Source of the DNA: Opitutales bacterium
GTDB taxonomy: Bacteria > Verrucomicrobiota > Verrucomicrobiia > Opitutales > Seribacteraceae
Assembly: GCA_028045305.1 (NCBI GenBank)
Contig: JAOFTV010000004.1
Span: 62,001 to 126,000, forward strand
Length of the DNA stretch: 64,000 bases
Direction: 5' to 3'
The position numbers were made by a program, and so were the translations under genes. Within the stretch, counting starts at the first letter, position 1; each line of letters starts with the position of its first letter. The notes beneath the pieces are model-generated. The model was not told the origin of the DNA. It searched no databases and was given only the letters and a program-made list of their open reading frames with translations. Shown in pieces: positions 43,429-53,793 of this stretch.

Positions 43429-44111
43429 AGGTTGCTATTATTCAATTTCCGGGGTCCAATTGCGATTGGGATGCCGAACACTCGGTTCAAAATGTTATCG
43501 GACTGCCCGCTGGTCGCGTCTGGCACAAGGATCCTTTACCCGAGGGGGTAGAGGCAGTCATTGTCCCAGGTGGTTTTTCCTTCGGGGATTATTTGCGCTG
43601 CGGAGCGATTGCTCGGTTTTCTCCGATCATGTCCGACCTTCAGAGCTTTGCGGATCAGGGTGGACAGGTGTTGGGCATCTGTAATGGTTTTCAAATTCTT
43701 TGCGAATCTGGATTGTTACCAGGTGCCTTGGTTCGAAATGATTGCATGGAGTTTCGTTGCTTAAATCAATCGCTCAAGGTCGAAGATTCTAATGAACGCT
43801 TTAACAGCGAAGCCTTAGCTGCTCAATTAACTTTACCTATTGCCCATGGTGAAGGGAATTACCGGGCGGATACAGAGGTGCTTACTGATTTGGAAGCCAA
43901 TAATCAGGTTCTTTTACGCTATGCACCCAATCCCAATGGTTCCATCAATGACATTGCTGGTATACGAAACCAGGCGGGTAATGTTTATGGCATGATGCCT
44001 CACCCAGAACGGGCAGTGGAAAGTCACCATCCTTGCCTTGATGGCCTTCCTGTTTTACATGCTTTTCTGCAACCCCTCCTTCAAACATCCCCCGTCCAAC
44101 TTTCCGCCTGA
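43425..44111 (+). CDS. purQ: FGAM synthase glutaminase subunit PurQ
   Basis: 228 aa, GTG start. A class I glutamine amidotransferase that supplies ammonia to PurL. Catalytic Cys in VLGICNGFQIL, His and Glu in MMPHPERAVE, and the start VAIIQFPGSNCDWDAEH. It is coupled to the FAH-family gene upstream and lies 3 bases before purL. Confidence 0.97.
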   Translation: MKVAIIQFPGSNCDWDAEHSVQNVIGLPAGRVWHKDPLPEGVEAVIVPGGFSFGDYLRCGAIARFSPIMSDLQSFADQGGQVLGICNGFQILCESGLLPGALVRNDCMEFRCLNQSLKVEDSNERFNSEALAAQLTLPIAHGEGNYRADTEVLTDLEANNQVLLRYAPNPNGSINDIAGIRNQAGNVYGMMPHPERAVESHHPCLDGLPVLHAFLQPLLQTSPVQLSA

Positions 44112-44114
44112 ATC

Positions 44115-46427
44115 ATGGAAACCACAGCTGCGCCCCTTCCTCCAAACCCAGATCCTTGCTTAAATGTTGAGATCACCCCCGAGTTGGTCGCTCAACACGG
44201 TCTCCTACCCGAAGAGTACGAGCGTATACTAGGGATACTTGGTCGCACGCCCAACCTTACAGAACTGGGGATTTTTTCGGTTATGTGGTCTGAGCATTGT
44301 GCCTACAAAAATACGCGCAAGCTGCTTAAATTATTTCCCACCGAAAAAAAGGACAAAGACGCAATTGGACAGGTACTTGTCAAAGCGGGAGATGAAAATG
44401 CCGGGGTAATTGATGTCGGTGAAGGGTGGGGCGTTGCCTTTAAGATTGAATCTCATAACCATCCAAGTGCTATCGAACCTTTTGAGGGTGCTGCCACTGG
44501 TGTGGGGGGAATCGTGCGGGATATTTTTACCATGGGTGCACGCCCAGTCCTGTTGACGAATTCCTTACGCTTTGGATCATTAGAATCCAGCCAGGTAAAG
44601 CGTTTGTTCAGGGGAGTGGTAAGTGGAATTTCCCACTATGGAAACTGCCTAGGTATTCCCAATATGGGAGGAGATGTTTATTTTGATGATTGTTACGAGG
44701 GAAACCCCTTGGTCAATGCCTTGTGTGCCGGGATTCTGCGCCATGAAGAAATTCAAAAGGGGGCAGCCACCGGGGTGGGTAATCCTGTTTATTATGTGGG
44801 TCCAGGAACTGGGCGTGATGGTTTGGGTGGGGCAAGTTTTGCCTCCAGGGAATTGACCGAAGAAAGCGCTGAGGATCGTCCAGCCGTGCAAAAGGGGGAT
44901 CCTTTTATGGAAAAACTCCTCCTCGAAGCTTGTTTGGAAATGATGTCCATTCCGGGACTTGTAGTGGGCATCCAGGATATGGGTGCCGCCGGCTTGACCT
45001 GCTCAACCTGTGAGACTGCATCCCGTGGGGATTCTGGGATTGAAATTGATTTGGATCTGGTCCCGCAAAGGGAAACGGGAATGAATTCCTATGAAATTAT
45101 GCTATCTGAGAGTCAGGAGCGCATGTTGGTCATCGTGGCAAAAGGTCGTGAACGTGAGCTCGAAGAAGTGTTTGAGAAGTGGGACTTGCATGCAGCCCAC
45201 ATTGGAGAGGTTAAGGAAGGAAATCGGATGGTTGTTCGCCAAAAGGGTGTGGTGGTGGCGGACCTCCCGGCTAAATCCTTAACCGATGAGGCTCCAATCT
45301 ATGATCAACCAGCAACTGAGCCTGCTCATTTGGCTATGGCTCGGGAATGGAAAGTGGATTCTATTCCCGAGCTCGGTCAGGAAGCGGTAGAGGGTGCCCT
45401 ACTTGGCTTACTTACGCATCCAACCATTGCTTCCAAACGATGGATTTGGAAACAGTACGATCATATGGTTATGTCCGGATGTACCGTGGAACCAGGCAGC
45501 GATGCCGGAGTGGTAAAACTTAGCATTGCTGGGATTAATAAATACTTAGCCATCGCCAATGATTGTAATAATCGATTCTGCTACCTGGACCCCTACACAG
45601 GTGCCCAGATTGCCTTTGTAGAGTGCATGCGTAACCTAGCTTGCTCGGGTGCAAGGGCTTTGGCAGTGACTGATAATTTAAACTTTGGAAATCCCAACAA
45701 GCCAGAAGCTTATCATATGCTTAAGGAATGTGTGAAAGGATTGGCTGATGCTTGTGCTCACTTTGATGTTCCCGTCGTGGGTGGAAATGTTAGTTTGTAC
45801 AACGAACACGGTGAAGGCGCTATCGATCCAACCCCGGTTGTTTCGATGGTCGGATTGATTGATCATCCGGACCGGGTAACTCGCAGTGGGGTAAAAGATA
45901 GCGGACTTGACCTTATTCTCCTAGGAGGATTGCCTGATGAACTGGGCGGGAGTTATTACTTACAATCTGCCTTTAACAAAAAAGAGGGAACCTGCCCTAA
46001 GGTCGATTTAGATGCAGAAATGAATTTGCAGAATTTATTGATCGGACAAATTGAGGAAGGAAGAATCTGTGCGGCACATGATTTATCCGAGGGTGGATTG
46101 CTGGTTTGCTTGGCGGAAATGCTTTTTGATGCCCATGGGATTGGAGCTTCAGTTTCATTACCCGACCTTGGATCGTCTGGTCGGTTGGATACTCTTTTAT
46201 TTGGAGAAAGCCAGGCCCGGGCGATTATCGCAGTAAAGCCAGAGAAATGTGATGCCGTCATCCAGGCAGCCAAAAACCTGGGAGTATCCGCTCATGCAAT
46301 GGGCAAAACGGATGATTCCTCCCAGTTGAAAGTTGAGGTTGCGGGAACTTCGGTAATCAATTCGGATGTTTCCGGCTTGAAGAATGCATGGGAAAGCGCG
46401 ATTCCTAAGCACATGGAAATTGCCTAG
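44115..46427 (+). CDS. purL: FGAM synthase large subunit PurL (small form)
   Basis: 770 aa, the short form that needs PurS and PurQ. It converts FGAR, ATP and ammonia to FGAM in step four of purine synthesis. Motifs: [67 protein letters not shown], and the C-terminal ISSVH-like region [14 protein letters not shown]. All three subunits of the complex are encoded in this operon. Confidence 0.98.
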   Translation: METTAAPLPPNPDPCLNVEITPELVAQHGLLPEEYERILGILGRTPNLTELGIFSVMWSEHCAYKNTRKLLKLFPTEKKDKDAIGQVLVKAGDENAGVIDVGEGWGVAFKIESHNHPSAIEPFEGAATGVGGIVRDIFTMGARPVLLTNSLRFGSLESSQVKRLFRGVVSGISHYGNCLGIPNMGGDVYFDDCYEGNPLVNALCAGILRHEEIQKGAATGVGNPVYYVGPGTGRDGLGGASFASRELTEESAEDRPAVQKGDPFMEKLLLEACLEMMSIPGLVVGIQDMGAAGLTCSTCETASRGDSGIEIDLDLVPQRETGMNSYEIMLSESQERMLVIVAKGRERELEEVFEKWDLHAAHIGEVKEGNRMVVRQKGVVVADLPAKSLTDEAPIYDQPATEPAHLAMAREWKVDSIPELGQEAVEGALLGLLTHPTIASKRWIWKQYDHMVMSGCTVEPGSDAGVVKLSIAGINKYLAIANDCNNRFCYLDPYTGAQIAFVECMRNLACSGARALAVTDNLNFGNPNKPEAYHMLKECVKGLADACAHFDVPVVGGNVSLYNEHGEGAIDPTPVVSMVGLIDHPDRVTRSGVKDSGLDLILLGGLPDELGGSYYLQSAFNKKEGTCPKVDLDAEMNLQNLLIGQIEEGRICAAHDLSEGGLLVCLAEMLFDAHGIGASVSLPDLGSSGRLDTLLFGESQARAIIAVKPEKCDAVIQAAKNLGVSAHAMGKTDDSSQLKVEVAGTSVINSDVSGLKNAWESAIPKHMEIA

Positions 46428-46451
46428 CCCCAACCATTTTATTTTCAACAA

Positions 46452-48371
46452 ATGAGTGACGAAATTGGACACCATTGTGGGATCGCTATGATCCGCATAA
46501 AAAAGTCACTTTCTTATTTTAACGAGAAATACGGCAGTCCCCTCTGGGCTTTTAATCAATTGTTTCTATTAATGGAGAAACAGCACAATCGTGGACAGGA
46601 TGGAGCCGGGATTGGATCGATGAAATTAAACATGCCGGTGGGCGAGTCCTTCATGTTCCGTGAAAGAAGTACCAGTTCCAAAGCCCTGGCAAAAATCTTT
46701 GGTGCTCAGCACAAAGCCCTCGGTAAAATGATCAAGAAGGGACGGGCGTTTTATGAATTCCCTGAAACGATCAAGCAAAACTTTGATTATGGAGGTGAGG
46801 TGCTTCTGGGGCATTTGCGCTATGGTACTTCGGGTGAGTATGGATCAAATACTTGCCACCCTTATTTTCGTAAGAGTAATTGGCCGAGCAAGAACCTGAT
46901 GATTGCGGGAAATTTTAACCTTACCAATGTCGAGGAATTGAACCATCGATTGGTCGAGCGTGGACAACATCCAGTATTTGATACCGATACCCAGGCAATT
47001 CTTGAGGAGTCCGGATACTACCTGGACTCAGCAGTCGATGAATTGGCCAGGCAAGCTTCGGAAGAAGGTGTGGTCGGGGAGGACCATACTCGCTGGATTT
47101 CAGAAAGAATTAATCCCGTGGAGGTCTTTCAACAAGCATCGAAGAAATGGGACGGTGGCTACGCCTTGGCGGGTATTCTTGGAACTGGTGATTGCTTTGC
47201 AATGCGTGACCCAGATGGTATTCGTCCGGGTTTTTACTTTGAAGACGACGAGGTATTTGCAGTGGCTTCAGAAAGAGCCCCCCTCATGACAGTCTTTAAC
47301 AAAGGAATGGACGAAATTTCCGAAATCGAACCGGGCGGAATTCTGGTGGTTCGACCGGATGGTTCATTGATAAGTGAAAAATTTTGTGACCCGCCCGCCA
47401 AGAGTTCGGGATGCTCATTTGAACGAATCTATTTTTCCAGGGGAAATGACCCTGATATATATGCAGAAAGAAAAACCCTTGGTGCCTTACTTGTTCCCCA
47501 GGTCGTTGAGTCTGTGGGTAATGATTTTTCAAAGAGTGTATTTAGCTATGTTCCCAATACTGCAGAGAGTGCGTATTATGGATTTATGGAACAATTGCGT
47601 TTGGTTCGGCGAGCTGAGGTTAAACAACGGTTGATTGATGCGAGGCAATCGGGAGAACTTACTGATTCTTTAATCGATGATTTGGTCATGGATAATTGGC
47701 CAAAGGGAGAAAAAATTGCCAATAAGGATATAAAACTTCGCACTTTTATAAGCCAGGAATCTGGGCGTGCTCAATTGGTTTCGCATGTTTATGATATCAC
47801 TTACGGTGTGGTTCGTGAAGAGCAAGATGCATTGGTCTGTATAGACGATTCTATTGTACGTGGAACCACCCTAAAAAAGAGCATTCTTAAGATTTTGGGT
47901 CGTTCGAAGCCTCGGAAGTTAGTCATTGCTTCGACCGCCCCGCAGATCCGTTTTCCGGACTGTTACGGAATAGACATGTCAGAACTTGGAAAGTTTATCG
48001 CTTTTCAGGCAGCAATTTCTTTAATTCAGGACCATGGATACCGAGGGTTGTTAAAAGAGGTTGCTGAGCAATGCCGAGAAGCTCTTAAGACTCCCCAGTC
48101 CAAACCTGTCAATTATGTGAAACGGGTATACGAGAATTTTACCGTCGATCAAATTTCGCAAAAAGTTGCTGAATTGGTTGCCCCGGAAGCATTGAAGGAG
48201 GTAACCAAGGTGGAAATTCTTTACCAAAGTGTTGAAAATTTACACGAAGCTTTGCCTGACCATCCCGGGGACTGGTATTTTACCGGAAATTATCCGACCC
48301 CTGGTGGCTACAGAGTGGCCCATAAAGCATTTCTGAACTTTTATGAAAATAAGGATGGCCGAAGTTATTGA
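46452..48371 (+). CDS. purF: Amidophosphoribosyltransferase, long Bacteroidetes-like form
   Basis: 639 aa, longer than the ~470-510 aa of typical PurF. It commits PRPP to purine synthesis using glutamine. The class II glutaminase domain has its Cys at residue 9 (HHCGIAMI) after a short leader expected to be removed. The QHNRGQDGAGIGS and HLRYGTSGEYG motifs follow, and the PRPP loop is ALVCIDDSIVRGTT. The opening (MEKQHNRGQDGAG) resembles, as I recall, the long PurF of Bacteroidetes. It closes the purine operon 24 bases after purL. Confidence 0.93.
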   Translation: MSDEIGHHCGIAMIRIKKSLSYFNEKYGSPLWAFNQLFLLMEKQHNRGQDGAGIGSMKLNMPVGESFMFRERSTSSKALAKIFGAQHKALGKMIKKGRAFYEFPETIKQNFDYGGEVLLGHLRYGTSGEYGSNTCHPYFRKSNWPSKNLMIAGNFNLTNVEELNHRLVERGQHPVFDTDTQAILEESGYYLDSAVDELARQASEEGVVGEDHTRWISERINPVEVFQQASKKWDGGYALAGILGTGDCFAMRDPDGIRPGFYFEDDEVFAVASERAPLMTVFNKGMDEISEIEPGGILVVRPDGSLISEKFCDPPAKSSGCSFERIYFSRGNDPDIYAERKTLGALLVPQVVESVGNDFSKSVFSYVPNTAESAYYGFMEQLRLVRRAEVKQRLIDARQSGELTDSLIDDLVMDNWPKGEKIANKDIKLRTFISQESGRAQLVSHVYDITYGVVREEQDALVCIDDSIVRGTTLKKSILKILGRSKPRKLVIASTAPQIRFPDCYGIDMSELGKFIAFQAAISLIQDHGYRGLLKEVAEQCREALKTPQSKPVNYVKRVYENFTVDQISQKVAELVAPEALKEVTKVEILYQSVENLHEALPDHPGDWYFTGNYPTPGGYRVAHKAFLNFYENKDGRSY

Positions 48372-48422
48372 TGGTTTGCTCAACTGTTGAGCAACTGAGA
48401 CATAAAAAGAGCAAAAAAATCT

Positions 48423-48453
48423 TTGACGTACCCAGTCCTTCGCCCGTTATATT
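48423..48453 (+). promoter_or_regulatory. Sigma70-type promoter of the HNH gene, placed next to the start codon
   Basis: TTGACG (48423-48428) and TATATT (48448-48453) each match five of six consensus bases, with a 19-base spacer (18 if TTATAT at 48447 is read as the -10). Only nine bases separate the -10 box from the ATG at 48463, which predicts a leader of about 3 bases and thus a nearly leaderless mRNA. Confidence 0.65.
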
Positions 48454-48462
48454 CAACGACGG

Positions 48463-49053
48463 ATGGACACAGGTTATCAAACCCTTGTACTAAACCGCCT
48501 TTGGCAACCGGTTAATGTCGTTGGTATAGAACGGGCATTCAGCTTGCTCTCTTTGGATCATGCCCAGGTTATTTTTGCTGAGGACGAAAGCTTTCGGGTA
48601 TTTAGTTCTTCTTCATGGTTTGAATTTTGTCGGGATGTAAATTCAGTCAAAGGGGCACGGATTGTACATACGGTGAATCAATCTGTTATTGTTCCCAGTG
48701 TACTTCTCCTTCGAGGATACGACCGAATCCTACTTCAGGAAATGAAGTTTAATCGGCAAAACCTTTTAGAGCGGGATGATTTTCGCTGTCAATATTGTGG
48801 AAAAACTTTTTCCCCCAAGGAGTTAAATATGGATCATGTATTGCCCAGAGACCGTGGGGGAGGAACAAGCTGGGAAAATGTGGTTACCTCCTGTATCCGT
48901 TGTAACAGTCGGAAAAGCAATCGATTGCCGAGAGAGGCGGGTATGCGCTTATTAAAAGAACCGAAGCGGCCAGCCCGTCGGCCTTTTGTAAGTTCTCTTT
49001 ATGGAAAACCGGTTGAAAAAACCTGGGAGCATTTTCTTCAAGCTATGCGTTAG
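48463..49053 (+). CDS. HNH endonuclease family protein
   Basis: 196 aa. The HNH core is in the C-terminal half: RDDFRCQYCGKTFSPKELNMDHVLPRDRGGGTSWENVVTSCIRCNSRKSNRLPREAGM, with two CxxC zinc pairs, the DH of the beta-beta-alpha metal motif and the Asn. The N-terminal half (TLVLNRLWQPVNVVGIERAFSLLSL) is typical of a widespread single-gene family without restriction or phage partners. The cellular role is not well established. Its own promoter lies directly upstream. Confidence 0.9.
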   Translation: MDTGYQTLVLNRLWQPVNVVGIERAFSLLSLDHAQVIFAEDESFRVFSSSSWFEFCRDVNSVKGARIVHTVNQSVIVPSVLLLRGYDRILLQEMKFNRQNLLERDDFRCQYCGKTFSPKELNMDHVLPRDRGGGTSWENVVTSCIRCNSRKSNRLPREAGMRLLKEPKRPARRPFVSSLYGKPVEKTWEHFLQAMR

Positions 49054-49062
49054 TCCTTGTAG

Positions 49063-49088
49063 TCCAATCTCTCGGTTGGAGCTTTTTG
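49063..49088 (+). terminator. Weak terminator-like hairpin after the HNH gene
   Basis: TCCAA (49063-49067) can pair with TTGGA (49076-49080), followed after GC by TTTTT. The stem is only 5 bp, so this is a tentative terminator between the HNH gene and the histidine kinase gene. Confidence 0.3.
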
Positions 49089-49180
49089 TTCAGTCCAGCC
49101 TCTTTAAGGTGTTGAATATAGGAGAACTTCATTAACTTTCCTACCTCGCATAAATTCAAGAAATATTCTAATTAAAATTC

Positions 49181-50890
49181 GTGCAGGAAAACACCATTAG
49201 TAAACGGCAAGAGGGTGGGGCAATTGATGCTCTTTACCGAATTAGTACCCTGTCAGGAAAACGACTGAATTCCGTCCGTGCACTCGAGAAAATTTTAGAT
49301 GAAGTCATGCAGGTATTTTCTGCAAACTCTGTTTCCATCTCCCTGCTCAATGCAAGTTCTGATACTTTATTCATTGAGGTACAATGTGGATTGCCCGAGA
49401 AGACCCGTGGGTTCGAGCTCCCTTTGGGTGTGGGGATAACAGGCTGGGTGGCCGCACACGGTGAACCTCTATTGTGTCAGGATGTTGAACAGGAAGAGAA
49501 ATACTTTCAATTAGATGAGAGGGTGAGTGCAGAAATGGCGGCTCCATTGACCGAGGGTGGACGAACCGTGGGTGCTCTTAATGTAGATTCCTGCGAGGTA
49601 GGAGCTTTTGATGAGGAAGATTTGCGCCTGCTCGTCCTTATCGCAAATGAAGCAAGCCGGGTATTGGAAAATATGTGGATGATCCAACAGTTGCGCAAAA
49701 AGGCAGACCAGTTACAAAGTCTGGTTTTACTCAGTCAGGATATTTCCGGGACCCGTAAATTTGATGAAGTTTTGCACACCATATCTCGTGAAGGTTTACT
49801 TCTTTTAAGTTGCCGGTTGTCCGCTTTCTTTCTCTACGATGAAAAACAAGACCTTTTACATTTGCAGTGTTTACACGACGAAAAGGGCCTTAGGAATTAT
49901 GAGGAAACCTTAAAGCCTGGGGACAGTTTACTTGGTACTGCTCTGCGGGGGCATCGGCAGGTACAGACGCGTGATCTTTTGCGCACCGAGGAACATCACT
50001 TCATGGATTTAATCCGTTCCGAAAACCTTACCTCCATGCTAGTAACCCCCGTAATCTTTGAAGATGCTCCTATTGGCTTGTTAGTGCATTACATCGATTC
50101 TCCGCACCGGTTTCATGATGACGAACAGATGATTGCCAGAGCCTTAGCCGATTTGGGGGCGATTGCGATCGAGAATGCCCGCCTATACGGTCGAGTCTTT
50201 GATTCCGAGGAAAGTATGCGCAAGAGCGAACGCCTAACCACATTGGGCACCTTAGCCGCTGAGATTGCTCATGAAATTCGCAATCCCTTGATGGTGGTCC
50301 GTTTACTTTTTGATTCCTTGAAACTTGAGGAACAGGAAGATGAACATAAAGGAAAAGACCTCTTGGTCATTCGTGAAAAGTTAAACCATCTGGAACAAAT
50401 TGCCGGGCGTATTCTCGAATTTGGAAAAAGCCGGGAATCCTTTCGAAAAAATGTCAGGGTTCGGGAAATTTTGGAAGATGCTGCAGTTTTAGTCCGTTTA
50501 AAGTTGGAACAATCCCAAGTTTCTCTCCAATGGGGGAATCTCCTTAATACTGAGGAGGTCTTTGTGGATAAGGGACAAATCCAACAGGTTTTATTAAACC
50601 TTATGCTCAATGCAATTGAGGTGATGCCAAGCGGGGGAGAACTTTTTATCGATAGTGAAATAAAGGATGGCCGGGCAAATATTTATCTTCGGGATCAAGG
50701 CACGGGTATACCCGAAGATTTAAGAGAACGAATATTTGAATCTTTTCTTACTGGTAAAACGGGTGGTACTGGGCTCGGCCTTACTATTTCCAAACGAATT
50801 ATGCGGGCTCACGATGGCGATTTGGAATTAATTGAGTCCGGGCCCCAAGGCACGACGTTTAGAATTAGTCTGCCTTTAAATACGGGATAA
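49181..50890 (+). CDS. Two-GAF-domain sensor histidine kinase
   Basis: 569 aa from a GTG. No membrane helices, so cytosolic. GAF 1 (about 20-165) contains LPLGVGITGWVAAHGEPLLCQDV; GAF 2 (about 185-335) contains LKPGDSLLGTALRGHRQVQTRD. The HisKA domain has the phospho-acceptor His364 in AAEIAHEIRNPLMVV, then the HATPase domain with N-box LLNLMLNAIEV, G1 DQGTGIPE and G2 TGLGLTISK. No response regulator is adjacent. The signal is unknown. A -10-like TATTCT lies 11 bases before the GTG, consistent with a very short leader. Confidence 0.93.
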   Translation: MQENTISKRQEGGAIDALYRISTLSGKRLNSVRALEKILDEVMQVFSANSVSISLLNASSDTLFIEVQCGLPEKTRGFELPLGVGITGWVAAHGEPLLCQDVEQEEKYFQLDERVSAEMAAPLTEGGRTVGALNVDSCEVGAFDEEDLRLLVLIANEASRVLENMWMIQQLRKKADQLQSLVLLSQDISGTRKFDEVLHTISREGLLLLSCRLSAFFLYDEKQDLLHLQCLHDEKGLRNYEETLKPGDSLLGTALRGHRQVQTRDLLRTEEHHFMDLIRSENLTSMLVTPVIFEDAPIGLLVHYIDSPHRFHDDEQMIARALADLGAIAIENARLYGRVFDSEESMRKSERLTTLGTLAAEIAHEIRNPLMVVRLLFDSLKLEEQEDEHKGKDLLVIREKLNHLEQIAGRILEFGKSRESFRKNVRVREILEDAAVLVRLKLEQSQVSLQWGNLLNTEEVFVDKGQIQQVLLNLMLNAIEVMPSGGELFIDSEIKDGRANIYLRDQGTGIPEDLRERIFESFLTGKTGGTGLGLTISKRIMRAHDGDLELIESGPQGTTFRISLPLNTG

Positions 50891-50918
50891 TCTTAGAGCC
50901 TAGCCCCAGGCAACCCTT

Positions 50919-53711
50919 TTAAACTTCGTGGTAGTACTTGCCTTCGTGCAGGGCCTGGCCGAGGTTTTCTCTAAGATCTAAGAATGTGCTTGGAGATGGA
51001 ACGGTTCCTTTTTCGATCGGTTCAATATTAAATACATCTGTGGCAATACCCTGCTCTGTGGCGATACGGGCAAAAAGTATACTGAACCCGCCATCTGCAA
51101 TATGTTTGGATAATAAATGAAGCAGGCCGATACGGTCAGCTGCCCGAACTTCAACGATGGTACGTCCGAGAGAAATATCCCGGTATACATCAACTTCTGG
51201 AGGTATGGTCGCCCCAAATTTATCGGTTGTGGAAAAAGTCTTGGATTTTTCCTTCTTTTTGCGGTGAGCGGAGATTTTTTCGTCCGGACAATCTTTTCCA
51301 GATAGGAAACTTTCCAATGTGCTCTCAAAAAAGCTTCGTATGGCAGGGTCTTCAACAATCCCTCCGGATTCTCCTTCGACATAAAATACATCGATGGCCA
51401 ACTGGTCTTTGCGGGTAACGGCTCTAGATCCTAAAATATTTAATCCCGCAACTGCGAGGGCACCGGTTATTTTTTCAAATAAGCCGGGTTGATCGGTGAT
51501 AACCACATCGACCACAGTAAGGGTACGCCTTAGATCATTTCGCCAGCTTACAACTGGAAGTTCGGGCTTTCGGCCTTTATTTGCGTATTGATCCACCATT
51601 GAGATGTGCAAGGCGACTTCTTCCCTACCAGTATGGGAAAAATAACGTACTGGTACTTGATCGAGATGTTCGAGGGTCGATTCCTTGGATACTCCTTCCA
51701 CTTCCAAGTCTTTAAAGGAGTCGCGCAATTCACTGGGATCTTTACGCGCCCTCTTTCCATCCAAAACTTTTAGGGTATTGGAATATAAATGGGTATGTAG
51801 TTCTTCCTTATGGGAATTCCAGAGGTCAGGAGCGGTTCCATTGGCGTCACAATAAGTATGAACATATAAAAAGCGTAACCGTTGTTCGCCTTCGGCAAAG
51901 GAGGCAAAGGAGTCGATGACTTCAGGGTCGTCGAGATCGAACTTGTTAGCAAAGCGAACCATTTCTAAATGATTTCGAACCACAAAGAGTACACGGTCGT
52001 GCATCTCTTGTGGAATTCCTAGCCTGTCCATCAGAGTTTTGCCAATTTCCACTCCGCGTTCGCAATGTCCTTTAGGGCCCTTATCTTTTCCCATATCATG
52101 GATAAATAGAATAAGGTAAAGGAGTCCAGGAAGTTCATTTTTTCGCAAGGCATCCAAATAAGGTTGGCTCCCTGGTCTGGTTCCCTGAAAGACTTGATCG
52201 AGGATTTCAATGCATCTTAAAACATGAACATCTGCAGTAAATCGGTGGTAAAGATCGTGCTGTACTTTACAGGTTAATCGTCCAAATTCAGGTACGAACC
52301 GTCCCAGAACCCCTAGGTCATGCATTTCAAAAAGAGATGGAGCAACATTTCCAACCTCCTGTAAAATTGACCGGAAAGTAACATTCGCAGATGCAGAATT
52401 GATCAGTTCGGCATCAATCAAAGATAATCGATTACGAACCAATGAGCGTAAACTTGGAGAAAGTTTGGCTGATAAGCGCTGGGAATGCCGAAATAAACGC
52501 AGTAGACGTTCCGGGTCTTCATCAAAAATATTTTTATTTTCTGAATGAAGTTCGCCATTATGCAGATCAAAACCATCCACTTTTTCACTTGGAGATGAAC
52601 GGTAAGCATGTAGGACAGATCGAAAACTAAGGGATGCAGTGTTACCACTGTTTGATCTTACTAAGCGTTGTTCAAGCAGGTTGCTTAGTTGATGAATGGT
52701 TGTTACCCGGGCATAGAAATCACCCATAAATTTTTCTACTCTTGGAAAGATGTCTTCGTCCAGGTAGCCCAAACCAAGGGCAACTTCTGGTTGTTTTTCG
52801 AGGTGTAAAACATCCACTGGTCGTTTGCTCCGAAAGTGCAATTCGTTACGCACACGGAGTAAAAAAGAATAGGCTTCCTTGAAGGACTTTGCCTCATGTT
52901 CGTTTAAATACCCCCTTTTGATCAGGGATTTTATCGCGTCATCCTCAAATTTCACCTTAGCCATCCATAAAACGCCTTGGTAATCACGTAAGCCGCCCAT
53001 ACCGTTTTTTATATCCGGGGCTTGTAAAAAGACGGTATTTCCTTTTTCTTTTCTCCTTACTTGTTGATGCTCGAGTAATTCATCGAGGTAGTCTCCCGGC
53101 TTTCGTTTTCGACAATAACTCATGAACTTGGAGATAAACTTCTTAGCAACCTTGCGATCCCCACAGATAAAGCGGGCGTCTAGCATCGAATTTTTATTAC
53201 GAATGTCACGCTGGGCTTCAACTAATGCTTCTTTCATTTCCCGGGACGCATGCCCAACCTTCATGCCCGTGTCCCACAAAGGATAGAGGATTTCCTTGGT
53301 CATGGTTTCCTTAAGAAGATCGAGGGATTTCCCCATTGAACTTCTTGGATAGAGGAACATCAGATCAATATCGCTGTGCGGACTTAGTTCACCCCGGCCG
53401 TATCCGCCGGTTGCGAGGACGCACATCGGTTTGATTTTAAAGAGGCTTTCTTCGGCCACCCGAAGGGCGTAAGAGAAAAGATTTTGGATTAATACATCGA
53501 TAATAATCGCCCGGGCACAGGTTAGACGAATTCCGGAATCTCCTTTTAGATGGTAGCGGTGGAGCATCTCTTTTTCGAGGCGTACAAACTCCTTGATTAA
53601 TTCCAGTCTGCTTGAATCGCTCTGTCCAGAATGAAAGACCAATCGCTTCTCAGCGTGTTGTCGGGTTCTGCGAAATAATGGATCGTCTTCCATGGAGTAT
53701 AGCTTCTGCAT
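50919..53711 (-). CDS. glnD: [Protein-PII] uridylyltransferase / uridylyl-removing enzyme
   Basis: 930 aa. It senses glutamine and modifies PII. The nucleotidyltransferase domain (about 90-230) has GGYGRGELSPHSDIDLMFL. A GlnE-like helical region follows, then the HD domain with LFIHDMGKDKGPKGHCERG (about 530-640). Two C-terminal ACT domains (about 740-810 and 860-930; VVITDQPGLFEKITGALA and EVRAADRIGLLHLLSKHIADGG) complete the classical architecture. An in-frame ATG 18 bases into the ORF is an alternative start. No glnB or glnK is adjacent. It is divergent from wzi. Confidence 0.96.
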   Translation of the reverse strand: MQKLYSMEDDPLFRRTRQHAEKRLVFHSGQSDSSRLELIKEFVRLEKEMLHRYHLKGDSGIRLTCARAIIIDVLIQNLFSYALRVAEESLFKIKPMCVLATGGYGRGELSPHSDIDLMFLYPRSSMGKSLDLLKETMTKEILYPLWDTGMKVGHASREMKEALVEAQRDIRNKNSMLDARFICGDRKVAKKFISKFMSYCRKRKPGDYLDELLEHQQVRRKEKGNTVFLQAPDIKNGMGGLRDYQGVLWMAKVKFEDDAIKSLIKRGYLNEHEAKSFKEAYSFLLRVRNELHFRSKRPVDVLHLEKQPEVALGLGYLDEDIFPRVEKFMGDFYARVTTIHQLSNLLEQRLVRSNSGNTASLSFRSVLHAYRSSPSEKVDGFDLHNGELHSENKNIFDEDPERLLRLFRHSQRLSAKLSPSLRSLVRNRLSLIDAELINSASANVTFRSILQEVGNVAPSLFEMHDLGVLGRFVPEFGRLTCKVQHDLYHRFTADVHVLRCIEILDQVFQGTRPGSQPYLDALRKNELPGLLYLILFIHDMGKDKGPKGHCERGVEIGKTLMDRLGIPQEMHDRVLFVVRNHLEMVRFANKFDLDDPEVIDSFASFAEGEQRLRFLYVHTYCDANGTAPDLWNSHKEELHTHLYSNTLKVLDGKRARKDPSELRDSFKDLEVEGVSKESTLEHLDQVPVRYFSHTGREEVALHISMVDQYANKGRKPELPVVSWRNDLRRTLTVVDVVITDQPGLFEKITGALAVAGLNILGSRAVTRKDQLAIDVFYVEGESGGIVEDPAIRSFFESTLESFLSGKDCPDEKISAHRKKKEKSKTFSTTDKFGATIPPEVDVYRDISLGRTIVEVRAADRIGLLHLLSKHIADGGFSILFARIATEQGIATDVFNIEPIEKGTVPSPSTFLDLRENLGQALHEGKYYHEV

Positions 53712-53793
53712 TAGGAGATTACGAAAAAGGGTGCGAGCCTAATCCTTTCCAGTTGCTCGATTCTCTTCATTTTGCATCATACAGACTTTCAAT

